Positions 51,177-59,598 of a stretch of 64,000 nucleotides of DNA are shown here, piece after piece (position 1 is the stretch's first letter; every line of letters starts with the position of its first letter). Below the pieces are notes generated by a model. It searched no databases. It worked only from the letters and a program-made list of their open reading frames with translations, and was not told where the DNA came from. The position numbers and the translations under genes are program-made. The DNA is taken from positions 248,001 to 312,000 of the forward strand of contig NZ_JBEXUX010000001.1 of assembly GCF_040629175.1 (NCBI RefSeq), written 5' to 3'. Origin of the DNA: Embleya sp040629175. GTDB taxonomy: Bacteria; Actinomycetota; Actinomycetes; Streptomycetales; Streptomycetaceae.

Positions 51177-51929
51177 ATGACTGCAATCCGGGTGGGTGTG
51201 ATCGGTGCGGCCGGCCGCATGGGTTCCGAGGCGTGCCGGGCCGTCGAGGCCGCGGCCGACCTCGAACTGGTGGCGCGCGTCGACGAAGGCGACGACCTCG
51301 CCGAACTCGCGAAGGCGGGCGCGCAGGTCGCCGTCGACTTCACCCACCCGGGTGTGGTCATGGGCAATCTCGAATATTGCGCCGGCGCCGGCATCCACGC
51401 CGTCGTGGGCACCAGCGGTTTCACCCCCGACCGCCTGGCGCTGCTGCGCGAGTGGCTGGCGAAGAGCCCGCGGACCGGCATCCTGATCGCGCCGAACTTC
51501 GGCATCGGCGCGGTGCTGATGATGCAGTTCGCGGCGAAGGCGGCCCGGTTCTACGAGTCGGCCGAGATCGTCGAACTGCACCACCCGAACAAGCTGGACG
51601 CGCCCAGCGGCACCGCCCGCCGGACCGCCGAGTTGATCGCCGAGGCACGCGAGCGGGCGGGCCTGGCGGACATGCCCGACGCGACGGTGGACGACCCGGA
51701 CGGCGCCCGCGGCGGCAAGGTCGACGGCGTCCCGGTGCACGCGGTGCGCCTGCGCGGTCTGGTCGCCCACCAGGAGGTCCTGCTCGGCGACGAGGGCGAG
51801 ATGTTGACCATCCGGCACGACTCGTTCCAGCGCACGTCGTTCATGCCGGGCGTACTGCTCGGGGTGCGTCGTGTGGTTTCCGTGCCCGGCCTGACCGTGG
51901 GCCTGGAACACTTCCTCGATCTGGACTGA
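51177..51929 (+). CDS. dapB: 4-hydroxy-tetrahydrodipicolinate reductase
   Basis: Second enzyme of the diaminopimelate/lysine branch, reducing HTPA with NAD(P)H, 250 residues. The nucleotide-binding start is VGVIGAAGRMG (residues 6-16). VDFTHPG, the GTSGF loop, NFGIGAVLMM and the catalytic HHPNKLDAPSGTA block follow. The C-terminal RHDSFQRTSFMPGVLLGVR is intact. GGAGAG at 51163-51168 gives a spacing of 8 to ATG 51177; the GTG at 51168 overlaps that site and is not used. No lysine riboswitch was seen upstream. Confidence 0.96.
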   Translation: MTAIRVGVIGAAGRMGSEACRAVEAAADLELVARVDEGDDLAELAKAGAQVAVDFTHPGVVMGNLEYCAGAGIHAVVGTSGFTPDRLALLREWLAKSPRTGILIAPNFGIGAVLMMQFAAKAARFYESAEIVELHHPNKLDAPSGTARRTAELIAEARERAGLADMPDATVDDPDGARGGKVDGVPVHAVRLRGLVAHQEVLLGDEGEMLTIRHDSFQRTSFMPGVLLGVRRVVSVPGLTVGLEHFLDLD

Positions 51930-51934
51930 GCATC

Positions 51935-52408
51935 GTGAAGCAACGTGTCACCGCGCTCGTGCTGATCGCGGTTCTGGTGTTCTACGTCTTCCTGGTCGGC
52001 AGTCGTGGCCTGATCGCGATTCGCGACGGGGAGCCGGTCACCATCGTGCTGGGTCTGGCGATCCTGCTCGTGCCGATCGTCGGCGCCTGGTACATCTGGC
52101 GCGAGGTGCGTTTCGGCTTCGCGATGCAGCGCCTGGCCCGCGAGTTGGCGGCCGAGGGCGCCCTGCCGCCGGACGAGTTGCGGCGCACGCCGGGCGGCCG
52201 GGTCGACCGGGACAGCGCGGACGCGGTGTTCGAACGACGCAAGGCGGAGGTCGAGGCCGCCCCCGAGGACTGGCGGGTCTGGTACCGGCTGGCCGTCGCG
52301 TACGGCGACGCGCGCGACAACGCGCGCGGGCGCCGGGCCATGCTCACCGCGATCCGCCTGCACGCCGGCCGACCTGCGGCGAGGGCCCAGGGCGCGTCTT
52401 CGCCCTAG
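51935..52408 (+). CDS. Small membrane protein with TPR-like tail
   Basis: A 157-residue protein with two N-terminal membrane helices (ALVLIAVLVFYVFLVGSRGL and TIVLGLAILLVPIVGAWYIW) and a soluble tail (FERRKAEVEAAPEDWRVWYRLAVAYGDARDNARGRRAMLTAI) that reads as one TPR-like helix pair. The function is unknown; the gene follows dapB by 5 bases and is probably co-translated. Its TAG stop shares bases with the TAG stop of the convergent TetR gene (CTAG at 52405-52408), so the two coding regions overlap by four bases tail to tail. Confidence 0.85.
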   Translation: MKQRVTALVLIAVLVFYVFLVGSRGLIAIRDGEPVTIVLGLAILLVPIVGAWYIWREVRFGFAMQRLARELAAEGALPPDELRRTPGGRVDRDSADAVFERRKAEVEAAPEDWRVWYRLAVAYGDARDNARGRRAMLTAIRLHAGRPAARAQGASSP

Positions 52409-53079
52409 GTTCGCAGGGCCGGCCGGCCCGTCGGCGGTTCCAGCGCGGCCAGCACCTGGGCGGACACCGGCGCGGCCAGAATGCCGACCACCGCGTCCAC
52501 CAGGTCCGCCACGAAGGCCGCCGGCGGCAACACGTCGTGCGCCTGCCCCTCGTACACCCGCTGTTCCCGGTCGGCCGTGGCGTGCACCGCCAGACTCCCG
52601 CCCAGCCGCAGCCGGTTGCGCCGCACGGCGGTCGGCAGATGACCCAGCGCGAGGTCGATCAAGGCGCCGAACTCCGGTGAGCTGCCCTCCAGGCCCATCG
52701 CCGGCAGCGCGTACGTGCTCGCGCCCATGTGCTGGTGCACGCGGGCCAGAAAGCGCAGATAGAAACTGCCGCCGACATCGATCTGTTCGGCGAGCGGTCG
52801 CACCATGGCCTCGGCCAGCGTCCTCGGCTGTGCGTCCAGTCCGGTGCGCACCGACTCCCGGACCAGATCCTCACGGCGCGCGTTGATCGCCACGAGTCGG
52901 AATCCGAAGATTGCCCGGATCAACTCCTCTTTGTTGCCGAAGTGGTATTGCGCGGCCGAATTGTTGCGCTGACTCGCCGCGACACTGATCTGTCGCAGCG
53001 AGACCGCGTCGATTCCGTGCACGGCGAAGAGCCGCTCGGCGGTGAGCAGAAGGCGCTCGCGGGTCGGAGTTCGGCTCAC
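52405..53079 (-). CDS. TetR family transcriptional regulator
   Basis: A 224-residue repressor-type protein. The N-terminal helix-turn-helix is RERLLLTAERLFAVHGIDAVSLRQISVAASQRNNSAAQYHFGNKEELIRAIF (split here at residues ~5-56), with the usual YHF closing the recognition helix. The ligand-binding C-terminal domain is not recognised. The start is taken as GTG 53079 because the promoter -10 box overlaps a GTG at 53088; the message would then be leaderless or nearly so. It is divergent from nothing obvious: the next genes on its upstream side are a minus-strand GNAT gene and a plus-strand lipoprotein. Target genes and ligand are unknown. Confidence 0.88.
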   Translation of the reverse strand: MSRTPTRERLLLTAERLFAVHGIDAVSLRQISVAASQRNNSAAQYHFGNKEELIRAIFGFRLVAINARREDLVRESVRTGLDAQPRTLAEAMVRPLAEQIDVGGSFYLRFLARVHQHMGASTYALPAMGLEGSSPEFGALIDLALGHLPTAVRRNRLRLGGSLAVHATADREQRVYEGQAHDVLPPAAFVADLVDAVVGILAAPVSAQVLAALEPPTGRPALRT

Positions 53080-53086
53080 GGCGCCC

Positions 53087-53116
53087 ACGTTAAGACGGCT
53101 GACTTACCTTGTTCAA
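53087..53116 (-). promoter_or_regulatory. tetR promoter with embedded inverted repeat (putative operator)
   Basis: On the minus strand TTGAAC (53116-53111), an 18-base spacer and TAACGT (53092-53087) form a good vegetative promoter. The start would fall at about 53080, next to the GTG at 53079. The spacer holds an imperfect palindrome TAAGAC-GGCT-GACTTA (53091-53106, 5 of 6 arm pairs). A TetR dimer bound there would block polymerase, so autorepression is likely. Confidence 0.5.
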
Positions 53117-53174
53117 TGGCACATCGGTGTGGTGTTCACCGTGTTCGTCGGCCGTTTCGTCCGCCGATCCGCGC

Positions 53175-53720
53175 TCACTCGCCGATGGCCACCGCCGTGT
53201 GCAATCGCACCTGTCGGATCACCGAGCCGCCCGCCTCGTCCACCCACAGTTCGCGGGTCGCGCCGTCGGGTGCCCAACCGGTGCCGACCAGGAAGTCGTA
53301 CAACGGCTTGTCGCTCTCCAAAACCCAGGTCACCAGCGTTTCCACCTCGTCCGTCGCGGCGTCCGCGACGACCGCCGTCAGCAGCCGTGAGGCGTGCCCC
53401 TCGCGCTGTCGTGGCGGGTCGATCACCAGGATCGCCAACTCGCCGGAGCGGGCCGGGTCGAGATCCTCGTCCGAGCCGGGCACCAGGGCCGCGAAACCGG
53501 CCACGGTCGGCCCCGCACAGGCCACCAGCAGGCGGTGGCGGGGCGAGGGTGGCGCGATCGCCGCGTCCTCCCACTCGGCGGCCAGCGCCCGGGGCGTCGC
53601 CGCCTCCAGCGCGGCGGCCGGCAACACTCCGGTATACGCGTCGTGCCAGGCCCGGGCGTGCGCGGCGCCCAGGGCGGCACCGTCGCCGGCGTGGGCCGGG
53701 CGTACGTACGGATCGGTCAT
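53175..53720 (-). CDS. GNAT family N-acetyltransferase
   Basis: A 181-residue single-domain acetyltransferase. It opens PYVRPAHAGDGAALGAAHARAWHDAYTGVLP (landmark residues 4-33), and the acetyl-CoA-binding region is LAILVIDPPRQREGHASRLL, with the terminal YDFLVGTGWAPDG helix-strand. R/Q-x-x-G-x-A is present as RQREGHAS. ATG 53720 has a weak GGGGGC site. The substrate is unknown. It lies upstream of tetR on the same strand, separated by the tetR promoter. Confidence 0.85.
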   Translation of the reverse strand: MTDPYVRPAHAGDGAALGAAHARAWHDAYTGVLPAAALEAATPRALAAEWEDAAIAPPSPRHRLLVACAGPTVAGFAALVPGSDEDLDPARSGELAILVIDPPRQREGHASRLLTAVVADAATDEVETLVTWVLESDKPLYDFLVGTGWAPDGATRELWVDEAGGSVIRQVRLHTAVAIGE

Positions 53721-53894
53721 GTGGCGCCCCCATCGTCGAGTACGGCCGATTCTCGCGCGCCCCGGCGGCCCGTGTCCCCCGCTCGCCGAACGCGCACACG
53801 GGTGGGCGACACGCGGGACAGGCGCTCCCGACCGCGCGCGCGGCGTGCGACGCTGTCCGCCAAGGATTGGTGGGCGCGGCAGCGGAGGATGGTC

Positions 53895-54647
53895 ATGGGG
53901 GTCCGGATCCGACGAATCGCCCCGGCGTGTGCGGTGGTCGTGCTGCTCGCGAGCGGCTGCATGGTCGGTCCGACGATCGACGACGAGAAGCCGAAGGCGG
54001 CGGGCGCGGGCGCGACCGGCAATCCGCCGGACCTGCCGGGCAAGAACCCGACGGGTGGTTCGGCGCCGAGCGCGGCGCCCCCCGGCGCGGCGGTCCCACC
54101 CGGCCAGGTCCCGCCGAAACAGGGCTCGCACACGTACTCGAACGGGTTGACGGTGGCCACGCTGCCACTCGCGGTGACCCGCTCGGTGGGCGTGCCGAAC
54201 GAGAAACGCGAGACGGTCGACGTCGCGATCCCGATCCGATACACCAACCGGACCGGCTCCAACCTGGTGGCCGACCTGTTCGGCGTGACGCTGTACGCCG
54301 GGCCCGACGGGTGGCCGTGCGGGCCCGCGAAGACCGGGCCCCTGCGCAGCGGCCCGGATCAGGCGGCGCGCAACGCCGACACGGTGTTCACCTACAACTT
54401 CGCGGTGCCCCGCGAGCTGGTCGGCAGGCTGGTGATCCAGGTGCAGCCGTTCATGTCCCGGCTGGACAAGGCAACCTTCGAGACGTCCGTGGCGCTGCCC
54501 GCGAGTGCCGCCACCCGGCCCGCCGAGGGTCCGGCGACGCAACCCGGCACGGTGGTGGTGCCCAGGTCCACACCGACGGCGGGCGCCTCGGCCACCGCGT
54601 CCGCCGGCTCGGCCACGGCGTCGAGGGATGTCGGTGGGCGTGGTTAG
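53895..54647 (+). CDS. Lipoprotein of unknown function
   Basis: A 250-residue predicted lipoprotein: signal RIRRIAPACAVVVLLASGC with lipobox ASGC, a Pro/Gly/Ala linker (~25-75), a beta-rich domain (SNGLTVATLPLAVTRSVG, VDVAIPIRYTNRTGSNLVADLFGVTLY, TYNFAVPRELVGRLVIQVQPF) resembling DUF4352-type Ig-like folds, and a low-complexity Thr/Ala/Ser tail. ATG 53895 is preferred over ATG 53889 because GGAGG (53884-53888) abuts the latter. The gene runs in front of thyX with a 48-base gap. Confidence 0.75.
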   Translation: MGVRIRRIAPACAVVVLLASGCMVGPTIDDEKPKAAGAGATGNPPDLPGKNPTGGSAPSAAPPGAAVPPGQVPPKQGSHTYSNGLTVATLPLAVTRSVGVPNEKRETVDVAIPIRYTNRTGSNLVADLFGVTLYAGPDGWPCGPAKTGPLRSGPDQAARNADTVFTYNFAVPRELVGRLVIQVQPFMSRLDKATFETSVALPASAATRPAEGPATQPGTVVVPRSTPTAGASATASAGSATASRDVGGRG

Positions 54648-54695
54648 GCTGGAGCGCCCGTCCACCCCGACCTCACCGACGAGGAGCAACTCCGC

Positions 54696-55439
54696 GTGAC
54701 CGAAACACCCCAGGAGAATCCGTCCGCCATCCGCTTCCGCAGCGACGTCACGGTCGAGCTGATCAAGCACAGCGCCGCCGACCAGGACGTGTTGTGGGCG
54801 GCTCGGGTCTCCACGGCGGGGGAGAAGTCCCTCGACGAGCTCGAAAAGGATGCCTCGCGGTCCAGGGGGCTGATCAACTTCCTGATGCGGGACAAGCACG
54901 GCAGTCCCTTCGAGCACAACTCGATGACGTTCTTCGTGAGCGCGCCGATCTTCGTCTTCCGCGAGTTCCACCGGCACCGCGTCGGCTGGTCGTACAACGA
55001 GGAAAGCGGCCGCTACCGCGAGCTGCAGCCGGTGTTCTACGTGCCCGCCGAGGACCGCAAGCTGGTCCAGCAGGGCAAGCCCGGTGCCTATGTCTTCGTC
55101 GACGGCACCCCCGAGCAGTACAAGACGGTGGACAGCGCCACGCGCGAGTCCTACGAGGCCGCCTACGCGGGCTACCAGCGCATGTTGGCGGCGGGCGTCG
55201 CGCGCGAGGTGGCGCGCACCACGCTGCCGGTGGGCCTCTACTCGTCGATGTACGCGACCTGCAACGCGCGTTCGCTGATGCACTTCCTCGGCCTGCGCAC
55301 CAAGCGTGAGGACGCGACCTTCCCGTCCTTCCCGCAGCGCGAGATCGAGATGGTCGCAGAGGGCATGGAGGCCGCGTGGGCCGAGCTGATGCCGCTCACG
55401 TACGCGGCGTTCAACGCGAACGGACGAGTCGCGCCGTAG
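54696..55439 (+). CDS. thyX: Flavin-dependent thymidylate synthase ThyX
   Basis: Makes dTMP from dUMP with methylene-tetrahydrofolate, NADPH and FAD, 247 residues. The ThyX signature is RHRVGWSYNEESGRY (near residues 93-107), i.e. RHR followed by S-x-N-E-x-S-x-R. Other blocks are SPFEHNSMTFFVSAPIF, LPVGLYSSMYATCNARSLMHFLGLR and the C-terminal QREIEMVAEGME. GTG 54696 has GAGGAG at 54681-54686. A TAGGCT box at 54645 has no convincing -35. A strong terminator lies downstream. Confidence 0.96.
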   Translation: MTETPQENPSAIRFRSDVTVELIKHSAADQDVLWAARVSTAGEKSLDELEKDASRSRGLINFLMRDKHGSPFEHNSMTFFVSAPIFVFREFHRHRVGWSYNEESGRYRELQPVFYVPAEDRKLVQQGKPGAYVFVDGTPEQYKTVDSATRESYEAAYAGYQRMLAAGVAREVARTTLPVGLYSSMYATCNARSLMHFLGLRTKREDATFPSFPQREIEMVAEGMEAAWAELMPLTYAAFNANGRVAP

Positions 55440-55753
55440 GTGTTGAGCCGTCCGAGTGGTCAAATCGGCACATAGGGTGACATCAGAACTTTTTCGTCCG
55501 AATCCCTAAGGTTTCGCTCGCTGTGGGTCGATACTGAAAGAGATCAGGCGCTGCTCGAACCCCCGAGCGGGCAGCGCCTGGTCCTTTCTTTTCGTCCGGT
55601 CGCCGGACCATGTGCGCGGGTGCCCGAAGTCTCGGCCGAACGCCCGGGGTTGCCGTCGAGACAGCGGCCGGGATCGGCGGCCGAACCGCGGTCCAGGTCT
55701 CATAAGGCGGGTGCTACCCGCAGGTCAGGTGTGCGCCCGGTACCGTTTGGGCC
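55440..55753 (+). terminator. thyX-dapA gap with thyX terminator (55545-55594)
   Basis: These 314 bases hold no gene. CAGGCGCTGC (55545-55554) pairs with GCAGCGCCTG (55571-55580), continued by a short inner TCG/CGA pairing, and is followed by GTCCTTTCTTTTC, the clearest U-rich intrinsic terminator of the window. Upstream, AT-rich sequence (55472-55500, including a TAGGGT box) might be a promoter of unknown use. The dapA leader (55690-55753) has no strong ribosome site. Confidence 0.7.
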
Positions 55754-56653
55754 ATGGCTCCGACGTCTACCCCCCAGACCCCCTTCGGCCGGGTCCTCAC
55801 CGCGATGGTGACCCCCTTCACGGCCGATGGTGCGCTCGACCTTCCCGGCGCCCAGCGCCTGGCCTCCCATCTCGTCGACGCCGGCAACGACGGACTCGTC
55901 GTCAACGGCACCACCGGCGAGTCGCCCACCACGAGCGACGCGGAGAAAGAGCAGTTGGTCCGGGCGGTGCTGGAGGCCGTGGGCGATCGCGCGTTCGTGG
56001 TCACGGGGGTCGGCACCAACGACACCCGACACTCGGTCGAGTTGGCCCGGCAGGCACAGGCCGCCGGCGCCCACGGTCTGCTCGTGGTCACCCCGTACTA
56101 CAACAAGCCCCCGCAGGAGGGCCTGTACCGGCACTTCACCACCATCGCCGACGCCACCGAGCTGCCGGTGATGTTGTACGACATCCCCGGTCGCAGCGCA
56201 GTACCGGTCGAGACCGAGACCCTGGTCCGGCTCGCCGAGCACCCCAGGATCGTCGCGAACAAGGACGCCAAGGGCGACCTCGCCTCCGCGAGTTGGGTCA
56301 TGGCGCGCACCGACATGGTGTACTACAGCGGTGAGGACGTGCTGAACCTGCCGCTCCTGTCCATCGGCGCGGTCGGTGTGGTGAGCGTGGTCGGGCACCT
56401 CGTGTCGGCGGAGCTCCGCGCGATGATCGACGCCCACGTGGGTGGCGACGTCGCCAAGGCGCGCGAGATCCACCAGCGCCTCCTTCCGGTGTACACCGGC
56501 ATTTTTCGTACCCAGGGCGTGATCCTCACCAAGGCCGCCCTGGGATTGCAGGGCCTGCCCGCCGGGCCGCTGCGGCTGCCGCTGATCGAGGCCACCAAGG
56601 CTCAGATCGCGCAGCTTAGGCAGGATCTTTCGGCGGGTGGGGTAGAGCTGTAA
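55754..56653 (+). CDS. dapA: 4-hydroxy-tetrahydrodipicolinate synthase
   Basis: Condenses pyruvate with aspartate semialdehyde in the lysine/diaminopimelate pathway, 299 residues. The (beta/alpha)8 fold has GLVVNGTTGESPTT, VVTPYYNKPPQEGLY with the proton-relay tyrosine, and the Schiff-base lysine K170 in RIVANKDAKGDL. YDIPGRSAVPV is typical. ATG 55754 is chosen; only a weak ribosome site precedes it. It is followed by a terminator hairpin and then the RNase J gene, an order shared by actinobacteria. Confidence 0.96.
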   Translation: MAPTSTPQTPFGRVLTAMVTPFTADGALDLPGAQRLASHLVDAGNDGLVVNGTTGESPTTSDAEKEQLVRAVLEAVGDRAFVVTGVGTNDTRHSVELARQAQAAGAHGLLVVTPYYNKPPQEGLYRHFTTIADATELPVMLYDIPGRSAVPVETETLVRLAEHPRIVANKDAKGDLASASWVMARTDMVYYSGEDVLNLPLLSIGAVGVVSVVGHLVSAELRAMIDAHVGGDVAKAREIHQRLLPVYTGIFRTQGVILTKAALGLQGLPAGPLRLPLIEATKAQIAQLRQDLSAGGVEL

Positions 56654-56676
56654 GCAGGAATATCTGTAAGTAGTGC

Positions 56677-56703
56677 CCCGGGCGGGTACCACACCCGCCC
56701 GGG
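56677..56703 (+). terminator. Hairpin between dapA and the RNase J gene
   Basis: An 11-bp perfect stem (CCCGGGCGGGT at 56677-56687, ACCCGCCCGGG at 56693-56703) with a 5-base loop lies 24 bases after dapA. It may terminate or attenuate transcription into the RNase J gene. Confidence 0.6.
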
Positions 56704-56778
56704 CCGAACACGAGCTTTTGCGCGTCCCCGTACGACCGTTCGAGACGGCCGGGCGGCGGCACGTGGCGAGGAGAGAAC

Positions 56779-58467
56779 TTGAGCCATCCCCATCCCGAAT
56801 TCGGCCCGCCGCCGGTGCTGCCCAAGGGCGGCCTTCGGATCACTCCGTTGGGTGGTCTCGGCGAGATCGGCCGAAACATGACCGTCTTCGAGTTCGACGG
56901 CCGGCTGCTGATCGTCGACTGCGGGGTGCTGTTCCCCGAGGAGGAGCAGCCCGGAGTCGACCTCATCCTGCCGGACTTCAGCTCGATTCGGGATCGCCTC
57001 GACGACATCGAGGCGATCATCCTGACGCACGGGCACGAGGACCACATCGGTGCGGTCCCGTATCTGCTCCGCGAGAAGGCCGACATTCCGCTGATCGGGT
57101 CGAAGCTGACCCTGGCGTTCATCGAGGCCAAGCTCACCGAGCACCGCATCCGGCCGTACACGCTGGAGGTCAAGGAAGGCGACATCGAGCGGCTCGGTCC
57201 GTTCGAGTGCGAGTTCATCTCGGTGAACCACTCGATCCCGGACGCGCTCGCACTGGCCATCCGCACCGAGGCCGGCACCGTCGTGCACACCGGCGACTTC
57301 AAGATGGACCAGTTGCCGCTGGACAACCGGCTGACCGACCTGCCGGCGTTCGCGCGCCTGGGCACCGAGGGCATCGACCTGCTGCTCGTGGACTCCACGA
57401 ACGCCGAGGTGCCCGGCTTCATCCCGGCCGAACGCGATATCGCCGGCGTGCTCGACCGGGTCTTCGCGGACGCCGACCAGCGGATCATCGTGGCCAGCTT
57501 CGCCAGCCACGTGCACCGCATCCAGCAGGTACTGGACACCGCGTACGCCTACGAGCGCAAGGTCGCCTTCGTCGGCCGCTCGATGGTGCGCAACATGAAG
57601 ATCGCCGGTGAGCTGGGCTATCTGAAGATTCCGGCCGGACTGGTCGTGGACGTCAAGACGCTGGACGATCTGCCGCCGGACGAGGTGGTGCTCGTGTGCA
57701 CCGGCTCGCAGGGCGAGCCGATGGCGGCGCTGTCGCGGATGGCCAACCGCTCGCACCAGCAGATCCGGATCGTCGAGGGCGACACGGTGGTGCTCGCGTC
57801 CTCGTTGATCCCGGGCAACGAGACCTCGGTCTACCGGGTGATCAACGGGCTGACCCGTTGGGGCGCCAAGGTCGTGCACAAGGGCAACGCCAAGGTGCAC
57901 GTCTCCGGACACGCCTCGGCCGGTGAACTGTTGTACTTCTTCAACCTCACCCGGCCGCGCAACCTGATGCCGGTGCACGGCGAGTGGCGCCACCTGCGGG
58001 CCGCCGCCGACCTGGGCATCAAGACCGGGGTGCGCAAGGACCGGGTGGTGCTCGCCGAGGACGGTCTCACCGTCGACCTGGTCAACGGTGTGGCCAAGAT
58101 CACCGGCAAGGTGCAGGCCGGCTACGTCTACGTGGACGGTTTGTCCGTGGGCGACGTGACCGAGTCCTCGCTCAAGGATCGCCGGATTCTGGGCGAGGAG
58201 GGCTTCGTGTCCGTGTTCCTCGCCGTGGACTCCTCCTCCGGCAAGGTGGTCGGCGGGCCGACCATCACGGCACGCGGCTCGGGCATCGACGACGCCCGGT
58301 TCGACGCGGTGATCCCCAAGATCGAGGAGATGTTGCAGAAGGCGGCCGCCGACGGGGTGGCGGAGCCGTATCAGCTCCAGCAGCAGGTGCGCCGGATCGT
58401 CGGCAAGTGGGTGTCGGACACCTATCGGCGCCGGCCGATGATTCTGCCGGTGGTCGTGGAGGTCTGA
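56779..58467 (+). CDS. rnj: Ribonuclease J
   Basis: Metallo-beta-lactamase/beta-CASP ribonuclease with endo- and 5'-3' exonuclease activity, 562 residues. The zinc-binding HGHEDHIGAVPYLL is near residue 84; later ligand regions are NHSIPDALALAI and HTGDFKMDQ. The beta-CASP blocks VASFASHVHRIQQV, CTGSQGEPM and SGHASAGEL follow, with HGEWRHL before the C-terminal domain. TTG 56779 has GAGGAGA at 56768-56774. PNPase and RNase J, both in this window, are the main RNA-decay exonucleases of actinomycetes. Confidence 0.96.
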   Translation: MSHPHPEFGPPPVLPKGGLRITPLGGLGEIGRNMTVFEFDGRLLIVDCGVLFPEEEQPGVDLILPDFSSIRDRLDDIEAIILTHGHEDHIGAVPYLLREKADIPLIGSKLTLAFIEAKLTEHRIRPYTLEVKEGDIERLGPFECEFISVNHSIPDALALAIRTEAGTVVHTGDFKMDQLPLDNRLTDLPAFARLGTEGIDLLLVDSTNAEVPGFIPAERDIAGVLDRVFADADQRIIVASFASHVHRIQQVLDTAYAYERKVAFVGRSMVRNMKIAGELGYLKIPAGLVVDVKTLDDLPPDEVVLVCTGSQGEPMAALSRMANRSHQQIRIVEGDTVVLASSLIPGNETSVYRVINGLTRWGAKVVHKGNAKVHVSGHASAGELLYFFNLTRPRNLMPVHGEWRHLRAAADLGIKTGVRKDRVVLAEDGLTVDLVNGVAKITGKVQAGYVYVDGLSVGDVTESSLKDRRILGEEGFVSVFLAVDSSSGKVVGGPTITARGSGIDDARFDAVIPKIEEMLQKAAADGVAEPYQLQQQVRRIVGKWVSDTYRRRPMILPVVVEV

Positions 58468-58492
58468 TCCTCGCCTCCTCGTCGTCCTGCCC

Positions 58493-58525
58493 GGGGCCCG
58501 CTACGAATTCTTCGTAGCGGGCCCC
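58493..58525 (+). terminator. Terminator after the RNase J gene
   Basis: A perfect 15-bp stem (GGGGCCCGCTACGAA at 58493-58507, TTCGTAGCGGGCCCC at 58511-58525) with loop TTC lies 25 bases after the stop. The A/T pairs are next to the loop. It is one of the strongest stems in the window. Confidence 0.75.
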
Positions 58526-58847
58526 GTGTCGTCGTCGGTGTGGTCGGGGCGCCGGTTGTCGTCGTTCGTGGTCGGGCGCGGCGGCGTGTTCTCGACCGAT
58601 GGTGCGAGCCGGTCCGGACGCGGGGTGCGGGCCGACGGGTGCGCGGGTGGGTGGAGGGCCGCGGGGAGCGGGGTGCGGCGGGTGTGAATCGGGGGTTTCC
58701 GGGTGATTTCGCGGTGTGTAATTCGGGTTTTCGTACCTCTCGGTGCCGTGCTCGCCGGCTCCTAACGTCGGTCGTGTTCGGAGGGCATTCGGCCCTTCGG
58801 GCAGGACGGGTCGACACCGTCGACAGGATCGGCAGTCGGGAGCAGAG
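58526..58847. other. Gap before the peptidoglycan-binding protein gene, no gene seen
   Basis: These 322 bases after the RNase J terminator have no supported gene. The stretch 58690-58760 is less GC-rich than the neighbourhood and includes a TAACGT box (58760s), a possible -10 without a clear -35. The downstream gene needs a promoter and this is the likely place. Confidence 0.4.
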
Positions 58848-59420
58848 ATGGATACGGGACTGAACGCGGGACCGAAGGCGGGACCCGGCGTGGGAGCGCA
58901 CGCGGGATCGGGCGCGGGGCTGGACGCGGTACGGCGGGACCGGCGCTGCGGTGGGGCACGGCGCGGTGCGCCGCCGCCGGCCCCGCCGATTCCGGCGCCT
59001 CGGCCGCCCGCGGCCCGGCCCGGGCAGCGGCAGCGGGGTCGGGGTCGGGCCGCGGTGATCGCGCTGGCCTCGTGTGCGGCGCTGGGATTGGGCACGGGGA
59101 TGATGGCCCCCGGGTCGCCGGCGGCGGCCGCCTCGCGCTGTGATCACGTGGCCAAGGACAACCGGCCGGAGCTGCGTGAGGGGGATCGGGACGACGCGGT
59201 CGCCCAGGTGCAGTGCCTGATCGACACGCGGTCCGGTGCCCCCGGGGAGCTGCCGGACAACGGAGTCTTCGACGCGGCCACCGCGGACGCGGTCCGGTGG
59301 GTCCAGAAGTGCAACACCCTCGAACCGTCGGGGGTCACGGACGCGGCCACCTGGAAGGTCCTCTACCGCGCGAAGAAGGGATGCGGGAAGAAGGCGGAGC
59401 AGGCGGTCGACACCGGCTGA
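58848..59420 (+). CDS. Exported protein with a peptidoglycan-binding (PG_binding_1) domain
   Basis: A 190-residue protein. A long Gly/Arg/Pro-rich N-terminus (~65 residues) precedes a hydrophobic segment (AAVIALASCAALGLGTGMM) with AAAA-type cleavage site, so the export signal is either internal or the true start is later; no better start codon was found. The mature part (~105-180) has the peptidoglycan-binding fold: LREGDRDDAVAQVQCLID, GVFDAATADAVRWVQ, GVTDAATWKVLY. Two cysteine pairs are possible. No catalytic domain is attached. It probably binds cell wall outside the membrane; the function is unknown. Confidence 0.75.
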   Translation: MDTGLNAGPKAGPGVGAHAGSGAGLDAVRRDRRCGGARRGAPPPAPPIPAPRPPAARPGQRQRGRGRAAVIALASCAALGLGTGMMAPGSPAAAASRCDHVAKDNRPELREGDRDDAVAQVQCLIDTRSGAPGELPDNGVFDAATADAVRWVQKCNTLEPSGVTDAATWKVLYRAKKGCGKKAEQAVDTG

Positions 59421-59598
59421 GCGGGGCGGAAGGGCCGGGCGGTGGGGACGAAGGGCGTCGGCGGGTCGGCCGGGGATCGGACCGAGGGGGCGGTTCGGCC
59501 ACGCGGTGTGCACAGGCCGGGTGTGATGGTCACACCCATCCCGGGGGCTGTGGACAACCGGCGGCACGCGCGGAGGGGACGCGCGCACACTGACCCGC

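Noticed and set aside
55440..55560. Region before the thyX terminator considered as a tRNA gene
   Set aside because: No acceptor stem pairing or T-loop (GGTTCRA) in the right spacing could be drawn.
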